Positions 1-5,095 of a DNA stretch of 5,799 bases are shown here, piece by piece. Both the position numbers and the translations under genes were made by a program. Origin of the DNA: Candidatus Nitrosopolaris nunavutensis (lineage in GTDB: Archaea > Thermoproteota > Nitrososphaeria > Nitrososphaerales > Nitrososphaeraceae); NCBI GenBank assembly GCA_002501855.1, contig DAOM01000003.1, positions 1-5,799 of the forward strand, in the 5' to 3' direction. Every line of letters begins with the position of its first letter. The first letter of the stretch is position 1. The notes beneath the pieces were generated by a model, which did no database searches, was not told the origin of the DNA, and saw nothing but the letters and a program-made list of their open reading frames with translations.

Positions 1-156
1 CCCCTTCTTTTAGTAGTCTCACAGTGATTGAAATATCATATTCCTCAATCAGAGTTATCTTCACGCATTGAGGATACGCCTGAGAGATTCACGAGTCAGA
101 GTAATATAACCAAATCTATCTGCATATTTGTCCCATTCAACATATTTTTCATCCAC
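1..156 (-). pseudogene. Frameshifted 5' end of an unknown gene running off the left edge
   Basis: Read on the minus strand from a GTG at 156-154, the frame gives a well-composed start (VDEKYVEWDKYADRFG, then ITLTRESLRRILNA) and stops at TGA 63-61. A second frame takes over at 64 with VKITLIEEYDISITVRLLKE and stays open to the edge. The two pieces join naturally by a one-base deletion or two-base insertion near 64-67, so I read this as one gene with a frameshift, either real or a sequence error. The family is not recognised. It is transcribed divergently from the gene at 221. The 3' end lies outside the window. An 8-bp inverted repeat (42-49 with 67-74) flanks the break. Confidence 0.45.
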
Positions 157-180
157 TCTGGTTTAATCCTCGGATAAAAG

Positions 181-200
181 AAAGATCTTTTATATGATAT
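181..200. promoter_or_regulatory. Divergent promoter region with TATA box and 10-bp palindrome
   Basis: TTTATATG at 189-196 is a good archaeal TATA box. Its centre lies about 28 bases before the ATG at 221, the spacing expected for a leaderless transcript. Immediately upstream, 181-190 is the perfect palindrome AAAGATCTTT, which touches the TATA box and lies between two divergent genes. It could be an operator, but that role is inferred from position only. An A/T-rich stretch on the minus strand (about 171-180) could serve the left-hand gene, but it is poorly spaced. Confidence 0.5.
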
Positions 201-220
201 CGCATAACTTTTACCATAAA

Positions 221-658
221 ATGTTAATTAGGTTAGAACAATCCTTTGTTGAATCGGCAGAAAAACTAAACGATAGGTTTTCTGAGCAAGATAGGGAAGA
301 GCTATCGCAAGCAATTGGAGCAAATTATGAAAAGATAAGGTCAATCATGCTTGAGCAAGAGAAATCCAAAGATAAATCTAAACCAACACTATTAGAATTA
401 GGAAATATTGGCTCTAGATTTTTTGGATTTAATATTTACTATAACGACGATGTGGATGATGTACCAATTAGTATTAGAGAACTAATTCCTACCATCTCAC
501 CTGTTCGCTTAGACTTAATGGCAACAACAAAAAAAACAAAACTAGCTGATCCAAATAGTACTTATTTGAAGGCGGCTCGAGTTTATGATGATGGTTCAAT
601 AAAGGCAAAATATTATGCTGAAGCAATAAGAGAGGATGAAGGAATTAGACCACCATGA
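221..658 (+). CDS. Hypothetical protein, 145 aa
   Basis: An intact open frame whose family I do not recognise. Residues 1-60 are rich in E, K, Q and R and should be helical (MLIRLEQSFVESAEKLNDRF onward). The second half contains an acidic turn (YYNDDVDDVP), a Pro/Ile-rich segment (ISIRELIPTISPVRLDL) and a polar C-terminus ending GIRPP. There is no signal peptide or membrane segment. An in-frame ATG at 194 would give 154 aa, but it lies inside the TATA box at 189-196. The ATG at 221 sits at leaderless distance from that box, so I prefer it. The stop overlaps the next start as ATGA (655-658), so the two genes are probably co-transcribed and translationally coupled. Confidence 0.65.
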   Translation: MLIRLEQSFVESAEKLNDRFSEQDREELSQAIGANYEKIRSIMLEQEKSKDKSKPTLLELGNIGSRFFGFNIYYNDDVDDVPISIRELIPTISPVRLDLMATTKKTKLADPNSTYLKAARVYDDGSIKAKYYAEAIREDEGIRPP

Positions 659-826
659 CTAATTCCGACCGGCTCTATATTACTGTTCGAATGCCGACTG
701 GATTGGATAAACACCTAAATAAAAAGGTCTGCCATTGACTATATGGCTAAAGAGCAACAATATCAGAAGGTAGCAAACAAAAAAGATTTGAAAGAAGGTG
801 GTCTTCCCAAGATTGAACCTAAATAG
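655..826 (+). pseudogene. Small coupled gene broken by one frameshift (about 56 aa if repaired)
   Basis: Starts at the ATG overlapping the upstream stop (ATGA). The first frame reads MTNSDRLYITVRMPTGLDKH then LNKK and hits TGA at 736-738. The next frame continues smoothly from 728 with SAIDYMAKEQQYQKVANKK and ends EGGLPKIEPK at TAG 824-826. Removing one A from the run at 721-725 fuses the two into a single 56-residue basic protein. Whether this is a true mutation, a sequencing error in the homopolymer or a programmed shift cannot be told here. The N-terminal ITVRMPTGLDKHLNK looks like a strand followed by a helix, as in small DNA-binding proteins, but no family is recognised. Confidence 0.45.
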
Positions 827-830
827 AATA

Positions 831-850
831 CTAATATAGTTAATATATAC
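831..850 (+). promoter_or_regulatory. A/T-rich promoter before the HicB-like gene
   Basis: Two overlapping TATA-like stretches occur: TAATATAG at about 832-839 and AATATATA at 842-849. The first is centred about 29 bases before the ATG at 865, which fits a leaderless archaeal transcript. The second is too close unless initiation occurs inside the coding region. Confidence 0.4.
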
Positions 851-864
851 TATGTACCTTCATA

Positions 865-1152
865 ATGTCAGCTAACACAGACGTAATTTCTTTCTTATAT
901 GTTGATGTACTCGAGTATTCAGAAGAAAAAACCTTTGTAGCTGAATGTTTGGAAATACCGGTTATAGTAGAAGCAGAAACATTAGACAAAGTAGAATCTA
1001 AAATGAAACTCGCAATAGAGGGTTTTTTCGAAACATTCACTGAAGAACGCACCGCTGTTCTTAATAAGCGAAGGATACCTGTTCCCAACCGACCCGAAGT
1101 CATACCAAGTGGGAACAGAACTGTTTTGAAAATGGTGATGCCATACGGTTGA
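865..1152 (+). CDS. Orphan HicB-like (UPF0150-type) protein, 95 aa
   Basis: Residues 5-52 follow the HicB antitoxin fold pattern: strand FLYVDVLEY, then a charged turn, strand FVAECLEIPVIVEA, the ETLDKVESK turn, and helix MKLAIEGFFETF. HicB proteins bind and block HicA mRNA interferases, using this partly degraded RNase-H-like domain. The remaining 40 residues (KRRIPVPNRPEVIP onward) form a Pro/Arg-rich tail with no visible helix-turn-helix or ribbon-helix-helix, so autoregulation by DNA binding is not supported. No HicA-like ORF with its conserved His is seen in the adjacent sequence, so it is called an orphan. Many archaeal HicB-like proteins stand alone and their role is unknown. The upstream promoter and the lack of frame breaks suggest the gene is functional. 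Confidence 0.6.
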   Translation: MSANTDVISFLYVDVLEYSEEKTFVAECLEIPVIVEAETLDKVESKMKLAIEGFFETFTEERTAVLNKRRIPVPNRPEVIPSGNRTVLKMVMPYG

Positions 1153-1234
1153 AAACTCACATTATTATGATTGAGAATACAGGCTAGACTACTTAATGGC
1201 CCATAAACACAATTGGCATTAATTCGTCGTAGTT

Positions 1235-1519
1235 TTGGAACAGATAGGATATAGACAGATTATCGATTATGATATTGACATTTTATACTTTATTAACCAG
1301 AGCATAGGTAAAGAAATTGGGTTTGAAAAATCGAATCACATAAGTATGCCATACGCTCTTACACTCTTACACTATTACGCAGACTTGGAATACCATATGA
1401 CCGGTTTGTGCGAATTTATACCGAATATAGTGAAGGAAAAGTTAATAAAACTACTCAAAATTTATTCGATGATAGCTAATGGCTTTTGGATTCAAATAGC
1501 TATAAAGAACACGGGATAG
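1235..1519 (+). CDS. Hypothetical protein, possibly the 5' part of a decayed gene
   Basis: A 94-residue frame starting at a TTG (GTT and GTA precede it, then TAA at 1220). It has balanced composition with hydrophobic/aromatic helices: ILYFINQSIGKEIGF, MPYALTLLHYYADLEYH and IVKEKLIKLLKIYSM. No family is recognised and no TATA box stands at leaderless distance. After about residue 75 the composition becomes less convincing, while frame 1 (from about 1459) and then frame 0 (from about 1533) show better protein-like sequence. This suggests that the true gene is longer and broken by frameshifts. Confidence 0.4.
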   Translation: MEQIGYRQIIDYDIDILYFINQSIGKEIGFEKSNHISMPYALTLLHYYADLEYHMTGLCEFIPNIVKEKLIKLLKIYSMIANGFWIQIAIKNTG

Positions 1520-1703
1520 ATATGCTTCTAAGATGGCACTGTTTTTGAGTAGACATTTAAATGCGAGAAAGACAGACAAAGATCAAATTAATCAACAGAA
1601 CATCCGAAACTTATACACGGAGCATCCAAAGATGTATGCCGCCATTTCTAACTTACACCAAGGCGGCAGTAATTATATGGAAATCATTTGCAGTTTTTTG
1701 TAG
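1459..1703 (+). pseudogene. Frameshifted downstream remainder of the 1235 gene
   Basis: Frame 1 reads LFDDS, a TAA at 1477-1479, then WLLDSNSYKEHGIDMLLRWH and a TGA at 1546-1548. At the run of five T at 1542-1546 the sense passes to frame 0, which from ATG 1533 (56 codons) reads FLSRHLNARKTDKDQINQQN, then LYTEHPKMYAAISNLHQGGS, ending at TAG 1701-1703. A missing T in the run would join RWHCF to FLSRHLNARK. The frame 0 piece might instead be a free-standing 56-residue protein from ATG 1533. The family is not recognised. Confidence 0.35.
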
Positions 1704-1717
1704 GTGATACGTGAAAC

Positions 1718-1726
1718 AATATATAA
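1718..1726 (+). promoter_or_regulatory. TATA box for the acidic mini-protein
   Basis: AATATATAA is centred about 29 bases before the ATG at 1751. This is near-ideal spacing for an archaeal leaderless transcript and is one of the clearest promoters in the window. Confidence 0.55.
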
Positions 1727-1750
1727 GAATAACATGAAATACATATCAAG

Positions 1751-1849
1751 ATGAGCAAAGAAACCGAAAGAGAAGAGATTAAGGATGAAACTCATGAGTT
1801 GGAAGACGATGAAAAAGACGAATCAGAAGATGTGAATGAAGAAGAATGA
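1751..1849 (+). CDS. Extremely acidic mini-protein, 32 aa
   Basis: The ORF begins MSKETEREEIKDE and ends SEDVNEEE. By direct count, 18 of 32 residues are Asp or Glu and only 4 are Lys or Arg, with no aromatic residue, Cys or Pro. Such a peptide would be disordered or a single charged helix and could mimic nucleic acid or bind basic proteins or metal ions, but no function can be assigned. Support for expression comes from the TATA box at 1718-1726 at leaderless distance. It stands alone, with unknown fragments upstream and downstream. The chief doubt is its length, since purine-rich sequence can give acidic frames by chance. Confidence 0.45.
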   Translation: MSKETEREEIKDETHELEDDEKDESEDVNEEE

Positions 1850-1901
1850 AAAGTTTCAATGACAATGTCTCACTTCTGTTAGGCCGAATGAGAAAGTAAA
1901 G

Positions 1902-2006
1902 ATGCTAATGGCAGTAGCCAGGGCCATCAGTTTTGCAAGAACTTTTTTCAACAGGATAGAAGACGGAAAAGGAATTGAACTAATAATAGTTACGTCTATT
2001 TTCTAA
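1902..2006 (+). CDS. Doubtful small ORF converging on the flavoprotein gene
   Basis: 34 codons from ATG 1902 (alternative ATG 1908): MLMAVARAISFARTFFNRIE then DGKGIELIIVTSIF. The frame is open upstream to a TGA at 1860 (with VRPNEKVK just before the ATG), so it could be the tail of a broken gene. It has a helix-then-strand look, but no family, promoter or ribosome site is visible. Its last 11 bases overlap the end of the minus-strand flavoprotein gene. Confidence 0.25.
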   Translation: MLMAVARAISFARTFFNRIEDGKGIELIIVTSIF

Positions 2007-3405
2007 TTATCCCAGCAGCTGCCCTAGCAACTACTTCAGATAATGCAGGATGAATATGAACAGTTTTTGTAATATTGTCTATGGTACCGCCGTTATCATC
2101 GGCCCTCATGGCCACTAAAACTTCATGAATAAGAATTGACGCCTCACTTCCAATAATATGGCAGCCAAGAATTTTTCCGTTCGTTTTATCTGCAAGAAAC
2201 TTTACAAAACCATCTCGATCTTCAAGCGCATGTCCCATTGCTGTATTTATGTAGGAATAGACAGACTTTTGATATTCTAAACCTTCTTTCTTTAGTTCGT
2301 GCTCTGTGAAACCTACTCCTGCGACCTGAGGAGAACTGAAGATCGCGTGTGGCATTGCTGCATAATTGACGGGAACTTTTTTATCCGGGTGTAGAATATT
2401 GTTGGCTACATATCGGGCTTCGTGGTTGGCATTGTGTTTGAATAAGTACCGACCTATTATATCACCGAGTGCAAATATTCCATTGACATCTGTTTCTAGA
2501 TATCTATCTGTTTTAATGTAACCTTTTTCACCAACCCTAACACCAGTTTTTTCAAGGTCTAGAGTGTCCGAATTTGGAATTCTTCCTGCAGCAATTAGCA
2601 GCTGATCTGATACTAGTTCTAAAGTTTTTCCAGACGTGTCTTTTTTTGCTATTACGTGGAATTTACTACTACTATTAGGCTCATTTTCTCTAGATACGTA
2701 TTCTGTTTCATAATCTACGTATACATTATATTTTTTTGAAAATATCTCTGTAAATTTCTGTGAAACCTCCTCGTCTTCATTTGGGATGAGGACGTTTTTC
2801 CGTTGTATGATGTTTATCTTTGTTCCCAAAGCTCCAAAAAAGTGAGCCAATTCACAGGCTATGTAACCGCCGCCGATAATTGTAAGGGTATGAGGCTGTT
2901 TTTTAAGACGTAATGCTTCCTCGCTAGTCAAATAGCCAGTACCTTCAAGACCTTTAATGTTTGGGATTCTTGGCCGAGCACCCGAGGCAATCAATATTTT
3001 TTCTGCTGTTATGATATCTTGACTATCATCTCCCACTATTGTAATCGTTTTCGGTCCAATGAATTTGCACTCTTTTGGAAACAGCTTAGGATTATCGACA
3101 CCTTCAAATGCGTTTCTGATCCCGTCTGAATCAGAATCAGTTATGCTGTTTACTCTCTGAACTATTTTTTCAAATTCTATGGCATATCCTTCAACCTTTA
3201 TTCCAAATAGATCAGCCCGCTTAATTGTTTCTGCGATGTCAGCACTATGAATTAGTAGCTTAGATGGTATGCAGCCATTGTTAAGGCAAGTTCCCCCCAT
3301 TCTGTCTTTTTCAACAACTGCAACTCTAAGACCATGTTGATAAGCAGCATTGGCTACCTCTAACCCAGAGCCAGCTCCTATGACAATTAAATCGAACTTT
3401 TGCAA
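1996..3405 (-). CDS. lpdA: Dihydrolipoamide dehydrogenase-like FAD/NAD(P) disulfide oxidoreductase
   Basis: A complete class I pyridine nucleotide-disulfide oxidoreductase, 469 aa from the TTG at 3405, the usual length of the family. In order: FAD-binding GAGSGLEV (10-17); redox-active disulfide in GGTCLNNGCIPSK (Cys40 and Cys45); ASGARPRIP (about 140-148); the NAD(P) Rossmann motif IIGGGYIACELA (176-187); the second FAD motif ALGDIIGR (312-319); and C-terminal HIHPALSE with the catalytic His452-Glu457 pair. Family members pass electrons between dihydrolipoamide (glycine cleavage or 2-oxoacid complexes) or related thiols and NAD(P). The cytosolic enzyme acts as an FAD homodimer. The TTG at 3465 would add 20 residues with no family counterpart, and the likely TATA box lies inside that stretch, so I prefer 3405. 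After the second Rossmann motif, the usual NAD-selecting Glu is replaced by Gln201-Arg202-Lys203. Mycothione- or mercuric-reductase-like activity is an alternative. No lipoyl partner genes are adjacent. Confidence 0.9.
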   Translation of the reverse strand: MQKFDLIVIGAGSGLEVANAAYQHGLRVAVVEKDRMGGTCLNNGCIPSKLLIHSADIAETIKRADLFGIKVEGYAIEFEKIVQRVNSITDSDSDGIRNAFEGVDNPKLFPKECKFIGPKTITIVGDDSQDIITAEKILIASGARPRIPNIKGLEGTGYLTSEEALRLKKQPHTLTIIGGGYIACELAHFFGALGTKINIIQRKNVLIPNEDEEVSQKFTEIFSKKYNVYVDYETEYVSRENEPNSSSKFHVIAKKDTSGKTLELVSDQLLIAAGRIPNSDTLDLEKTGVRVGEKGYIKTDRYLETDVNGIFALGDIIGRYLFKHNANHEARYVANNILHPDKKVPVNYAAMPHAIFSSPQVAGVGFTEHELKKEGLEYQKSVYSYINTAMGHALEDRDGFVKFLADKTNGKILGCHIIGSEASILIHEVLVAMRADDNGGTIDNITKTVHIHPALSEVVARAAAGIIRK

Positions 3406-3430
3406 TTTGATTGAATAAAAGTTGTGACAT

Positions 3431-3442
3431 GGATATACTTTT
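3431..3442 (-). promoter_or_regulatory. TATA-like promoter for the flavoprotein gene
   Basis: On the minus strand this reads AAAAGTATATCC, a TATA-like element about 26 bases upstream of position 3410. That predicts a near-leaderless mRNA starting a few bases before the TTG at 3405. It supports that start over the TTG at 3465, which would lie upstream of the promoter. Confidence 0.4.
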
Positions 3443-3507
3443 TGATTACAAAGTATCAGTTTCAAATGATTACACCGGCCCTAAGACTAACTGAGTTTAT
3501 TAACTAG

Positions 3508-3663
3508 TTCGGAGGACTTGACCAAGAGACTGGGAAAGTTTACAATGATGTTAGTGAGTTGTATGATTAATTTCCCGCTTTGCAAAATGCCTGTTAGCTG
3601 GAATTTGATTTTGACCAAAATGGGGATAGCGGAATATTAGATGCATTTTTGGAGCTAATTTAA
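3508..3663 (+). pseudogene. Possible decayed gene relic with in-frame stops
   Basis: Frame 1 reads GGLDQETGKVYNDVSELYD, stop, FPALQNAC, stop, LEFDFDQNGDSGILDAFLEL, stop at 3661. The stops at 3568 (TAA), 3595 (TAG) and 3661 (TAA) are each one base from a Glu codon, and the restored sequence would be a plausible acidic protein. However, the density of stops over this stretch is close to what AT-rich non-coding DNA gives by chance, so the evidence is composition only. No family is recognised. Confidence 0.22.
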
Positions 3664-3705
3664 TTAGCCCTTGAAAAATAACGAAGGTAGGATTTCGCTA
3701 ACTTA

Positions 3706-3717
3706 CACCTGCAGGTG
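3706..3717. promoter_or_regulatory. 12-bp perfect palindrome CACCTGCAGGTG
   Basis: A perfect palindrome, GC-rich against its AT-rich surroundings. It lies about 70 bases before the zinc-finger gene in DNA with no convincing coding frame. It could be a dimeric regulator's operator or simply chance; no second copy was noticed in the window. Confidence 0.25.
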
Positions 3718-3785
3718 ATTGACTAGCTTTGCTATGTTCCATTCTATTATGAGCGTTCAGTGTTTCAGTACTATCAAAGGGGAGA

Positions 3786-3938
3786 GTGTATGCGGCTCCT
3801 CCTCATACAAAGAATGAGAAGAAGCAGCAACACAGATGTAAGCTTTGCTGGATAGACATTGACGGTGCTGAACAACTTCGCACGCATAATAGATTAGAGC
3901 ATAGTGGAGATGCACATTCTCGTGTTGGAGTAGGCTAA
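3786..3938 (+). CDS. Single C2H2 zinc-finger mini-protein, 50 aa
   Basis: From a GTG at 3786 the frame begins VYAAPPHTKNEKKQQ, then RCKLCWIDIDGAEQLRTHNR, then LEHSGDAHSRVGVG. Cys18, Cys21, His34 and His39 fit the classical C-X2-C-X12-H-X4-H zinc-finger spacing exactly, and Leu31 sits at the usual hydrophobic-core position. Small one-finger proteins of this type are known from ammonia-oxidising archaea, where they are thought to bind nucleic acid or protein. The Lys-rich N-terminus would suit nucleic-acid binding. The start is uncertain: the frame is open back to TGA 3750, there is no ATG in frame, and an out-of-frame ATG (3749) could point to a 5' frameshift. The A8T5 tract just after the gene may terminate its transcript. 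Confidence 0.6.
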   Translation: MYAAPPHTKNEKKQQHRCKLCWIDIDGAEQLRTHNRLEHSGDAHSRVGVG

Positions 3939-3952
3939 GAAGTCATATACAT

Positions 3953-3965
3953 AAAAAAAATTTTT
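3953..3965 (+). terminator. A8-T5 tract, candidate oligo-T terminator
   Basis: Eight A followed by five T begin 15 bases after the zinc-finger stop. Archaeal RNA polymerase terminates at oligo-T on the coding strand, and the tract is also a rigid, bent A-tract ahead of the next gene's promoter region. Five T is short, so confidence is limited. Confidence 0.3.
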
Positions 3966-3980
3966 AACCCGTAAGAAAAA

Positions 3981-4091
3981 AAGTATATTCGAATAACATT
4001 GCTTATGAAAAAGACAGGGAAAACAGAAACAATAATAATTGATCTTTTATCATCTGACATAAATTCCACATACCGAGGTCACCAACTCTAA
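3981..4091 (+). promoter_or_regulatory. Leader region of the AbiV-like gene, with TATA-like element and short ORF
   Basis: AGTATATTCG near 3982-3991 is the best TATA-like element upstream of the AbiV-like gene. No good box stands at leaderless distance from ATG 4117, so the mRNA may carry a leader of about 100 bases. A 28-codon ORF (4005-4091, MKKTGKTETIIIDLLSSDIN onward) lies in this leader. It might be a uORF if transcription starts further upstream, but it has no other support. Confidence 0.25.
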
Positions 4092-4116
4092 CTACTATTC
4101 TAACATAAATTACGTC

Positions 4117-4911
4117 ATGGCACCAGGAAACGAACAAAAAGGTCTTGTCTCTAATCCATTCCTAAATCCGATATGCTTCTGGCAAAACTATTTGATAAAT
4201 TGGATTGAAGCGGGCAGAGGATATTATGAGAATCCAATTAAAGCTATTGAGTATTCGTTCAAAGTATGGTGGGATCCTTGGTTAAGAGCAGTAGGAGCAG
4301 CGCAAGGTGAAAAAAGGTATCCAATGAAGAAAACGGATATGTTAAAAGTGATGCAATTGGTTCTAAAGATCGTCACAAAACGATTGCATAATTCAACAAT
4401 ATTGCTGAACAGCGATTATCCATATGATGCTTTCATTCTATATTCGTTCGTATATGAGGAATTTGGAAAGGCTCTGATTATCAAAGACTATATTGATAAT
4501 AATATTGACGGTCTATCTGTATGGTTATTCAGAGCGCACGATAGAAAAATGGCGATAGCCAAGCAATGTCTTCCTGACGGATGCAGCCAGTTCACACCTA
4601 TGGTGACACTGTTGCACCCTACTGACAAAACAGAAACAGTGAAATACAAAGTATGGCACCGCAAAGATGTTCAAACGGGTACGATATCGCGATCACCTAT
4701 GACAACTGGCGGATTCGCTGATGTTACACATGTGAGTTCAAATTTCGACGAAATCACACGAATGGAGCATCTCTATGTCAACTATGATCCCCGAACTGAT
4801 GAATGGCATACAAACCCTGACAATTCTATTGACGAACTTAAACGAGCGATTACGCTTTTAGACGAGAGTCTAATCGGATTCGCGGCAGAGAACAATGTTA
4901 GTTTAGAGTAA
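4117..4911 (+). CDS. AbiV-like HEPN-domain protein with extra N-terminal module, 264 aa
   Basis: Residues about 72-152 match the HEPN domain of AbiV abortive-infection proteins: a long helix (MLKVMQLVLKIVTKRLHNST), the ILLNSDYPYDAF turn, then SFVYEEFGKALI with the hallmark EE-x-GKA (114-119) and the downstream RAHDRK (139-144). The C-terminal HLYVNYDPRTDEWHTNP (218-234) also fits the AbiV pattern of a YVD-like strand followed by W..P. In lactococci AbiV stops phage growth by blocking translation, and HEPN domains are often RNases. A defence or stress role here is inference. Residues 13-60 are unlike AbiV: NPFLNPICFWQNYLINWIEA and a segment ending WWDPWLRA are Trp-rich and amphipathic, recalling phasin/PhaE-type archaeal proteins. 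An internal Met70 would give the HEPN part alone. The stop is 4 bases before the HTH frame at 4916. The frame is intact. Confidence 0.65.
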   Translation: MAPGNEQKGLVSNPFLNPICFWQNYLINWIEAGRGYYENPIKAIEYSFKVWWDPWLRAVGAAQGEKRYPMKKTDMLKVMQLVLKIVTKRLHNSTILLNSDYPYDAFILYSFVYEEFGKALIIKDYIDNNIDGLSVWLFRAHDRKMAIAKQCLPDGCSQFTPMVTLLHPTDKTETVKYKVWHRKDVQTGTISRSPMTTGGFADVTHVSSNFDEITRMEHLYVNYDPRTDEWHTNPDNSIDELKRAITLLDESLIGFAAENNVSLE

Positions 4912-4915
4912 GAGG

Positions 4916-5095
4916 ATGAGCCGCTGTTCTTTTTCTGAAAAAGTATAGGCTGAGATTAGATCATATTTGATTAAAGGATTGACATATCGTCAAGCAGCTA
5001 AGATTATTCCCGAACACTCTCCAATATCTGTTATAACAATACGTCATGTCGCTTGGTCAAGGGATCATCAGATAAGCATCAAATTATTACTATAG
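4916..5095 (+). pseudogene. Helix-turn-helix protein interrupted by an amber codon
   Basis: Starts 4 bases after the AbiV-like stop. The frame reads MSRCSFSEKV, TAG at 4946-4948, then AEIRSYLIKGLTYRQAAKII and PEHSPISVITIRHV, ending at TAG 5093. The LTYRQAAKII...SVITIRHV segment is a typical helix-turn-helix as found in transposases, resolvases and small regulators. The TAG is one base from AAG, CAG or GAG. Near 5040-5050 the sense may pass to frame 1, which continues open to 5157. The gene could be a transposase remnant or a regulator co-transcribed with the AbiV-like gene, and only the close spacing favours the latter. An internal TTG at 4967 could still start a shortened product. Confidence 0.45.

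Noticed and set aside
194..220. ATG 194 as the start of the first plus-strand gene
   Set aside because: It lies inside the TATA box at 189-196. ATG 221 is at leaderless distance from it.
840..1160. 106-aa minus-strand ORF opposite the HicB-like gene
   Set aside because: It is the antisense shadow of 865-1152, with Ser/Thr-rich low-quality composition and no promoter, while the plus strand matches the HicB pattern.
3601..3660. DFDQNGDSG as an EF-hand calcium loop
   Set aside because: The hydrophobic residue at loop position 8 and the Glu at position 12 are not in register, and the frame is bounded by stops.
3505..3690. Stop-codon recoding (TAA/TAG read as Glu)
   Set aside because: Both TAA and TAG would need recoding, while the intact genes here end normally at TAA/TGA. 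Decay or chance is simpler.
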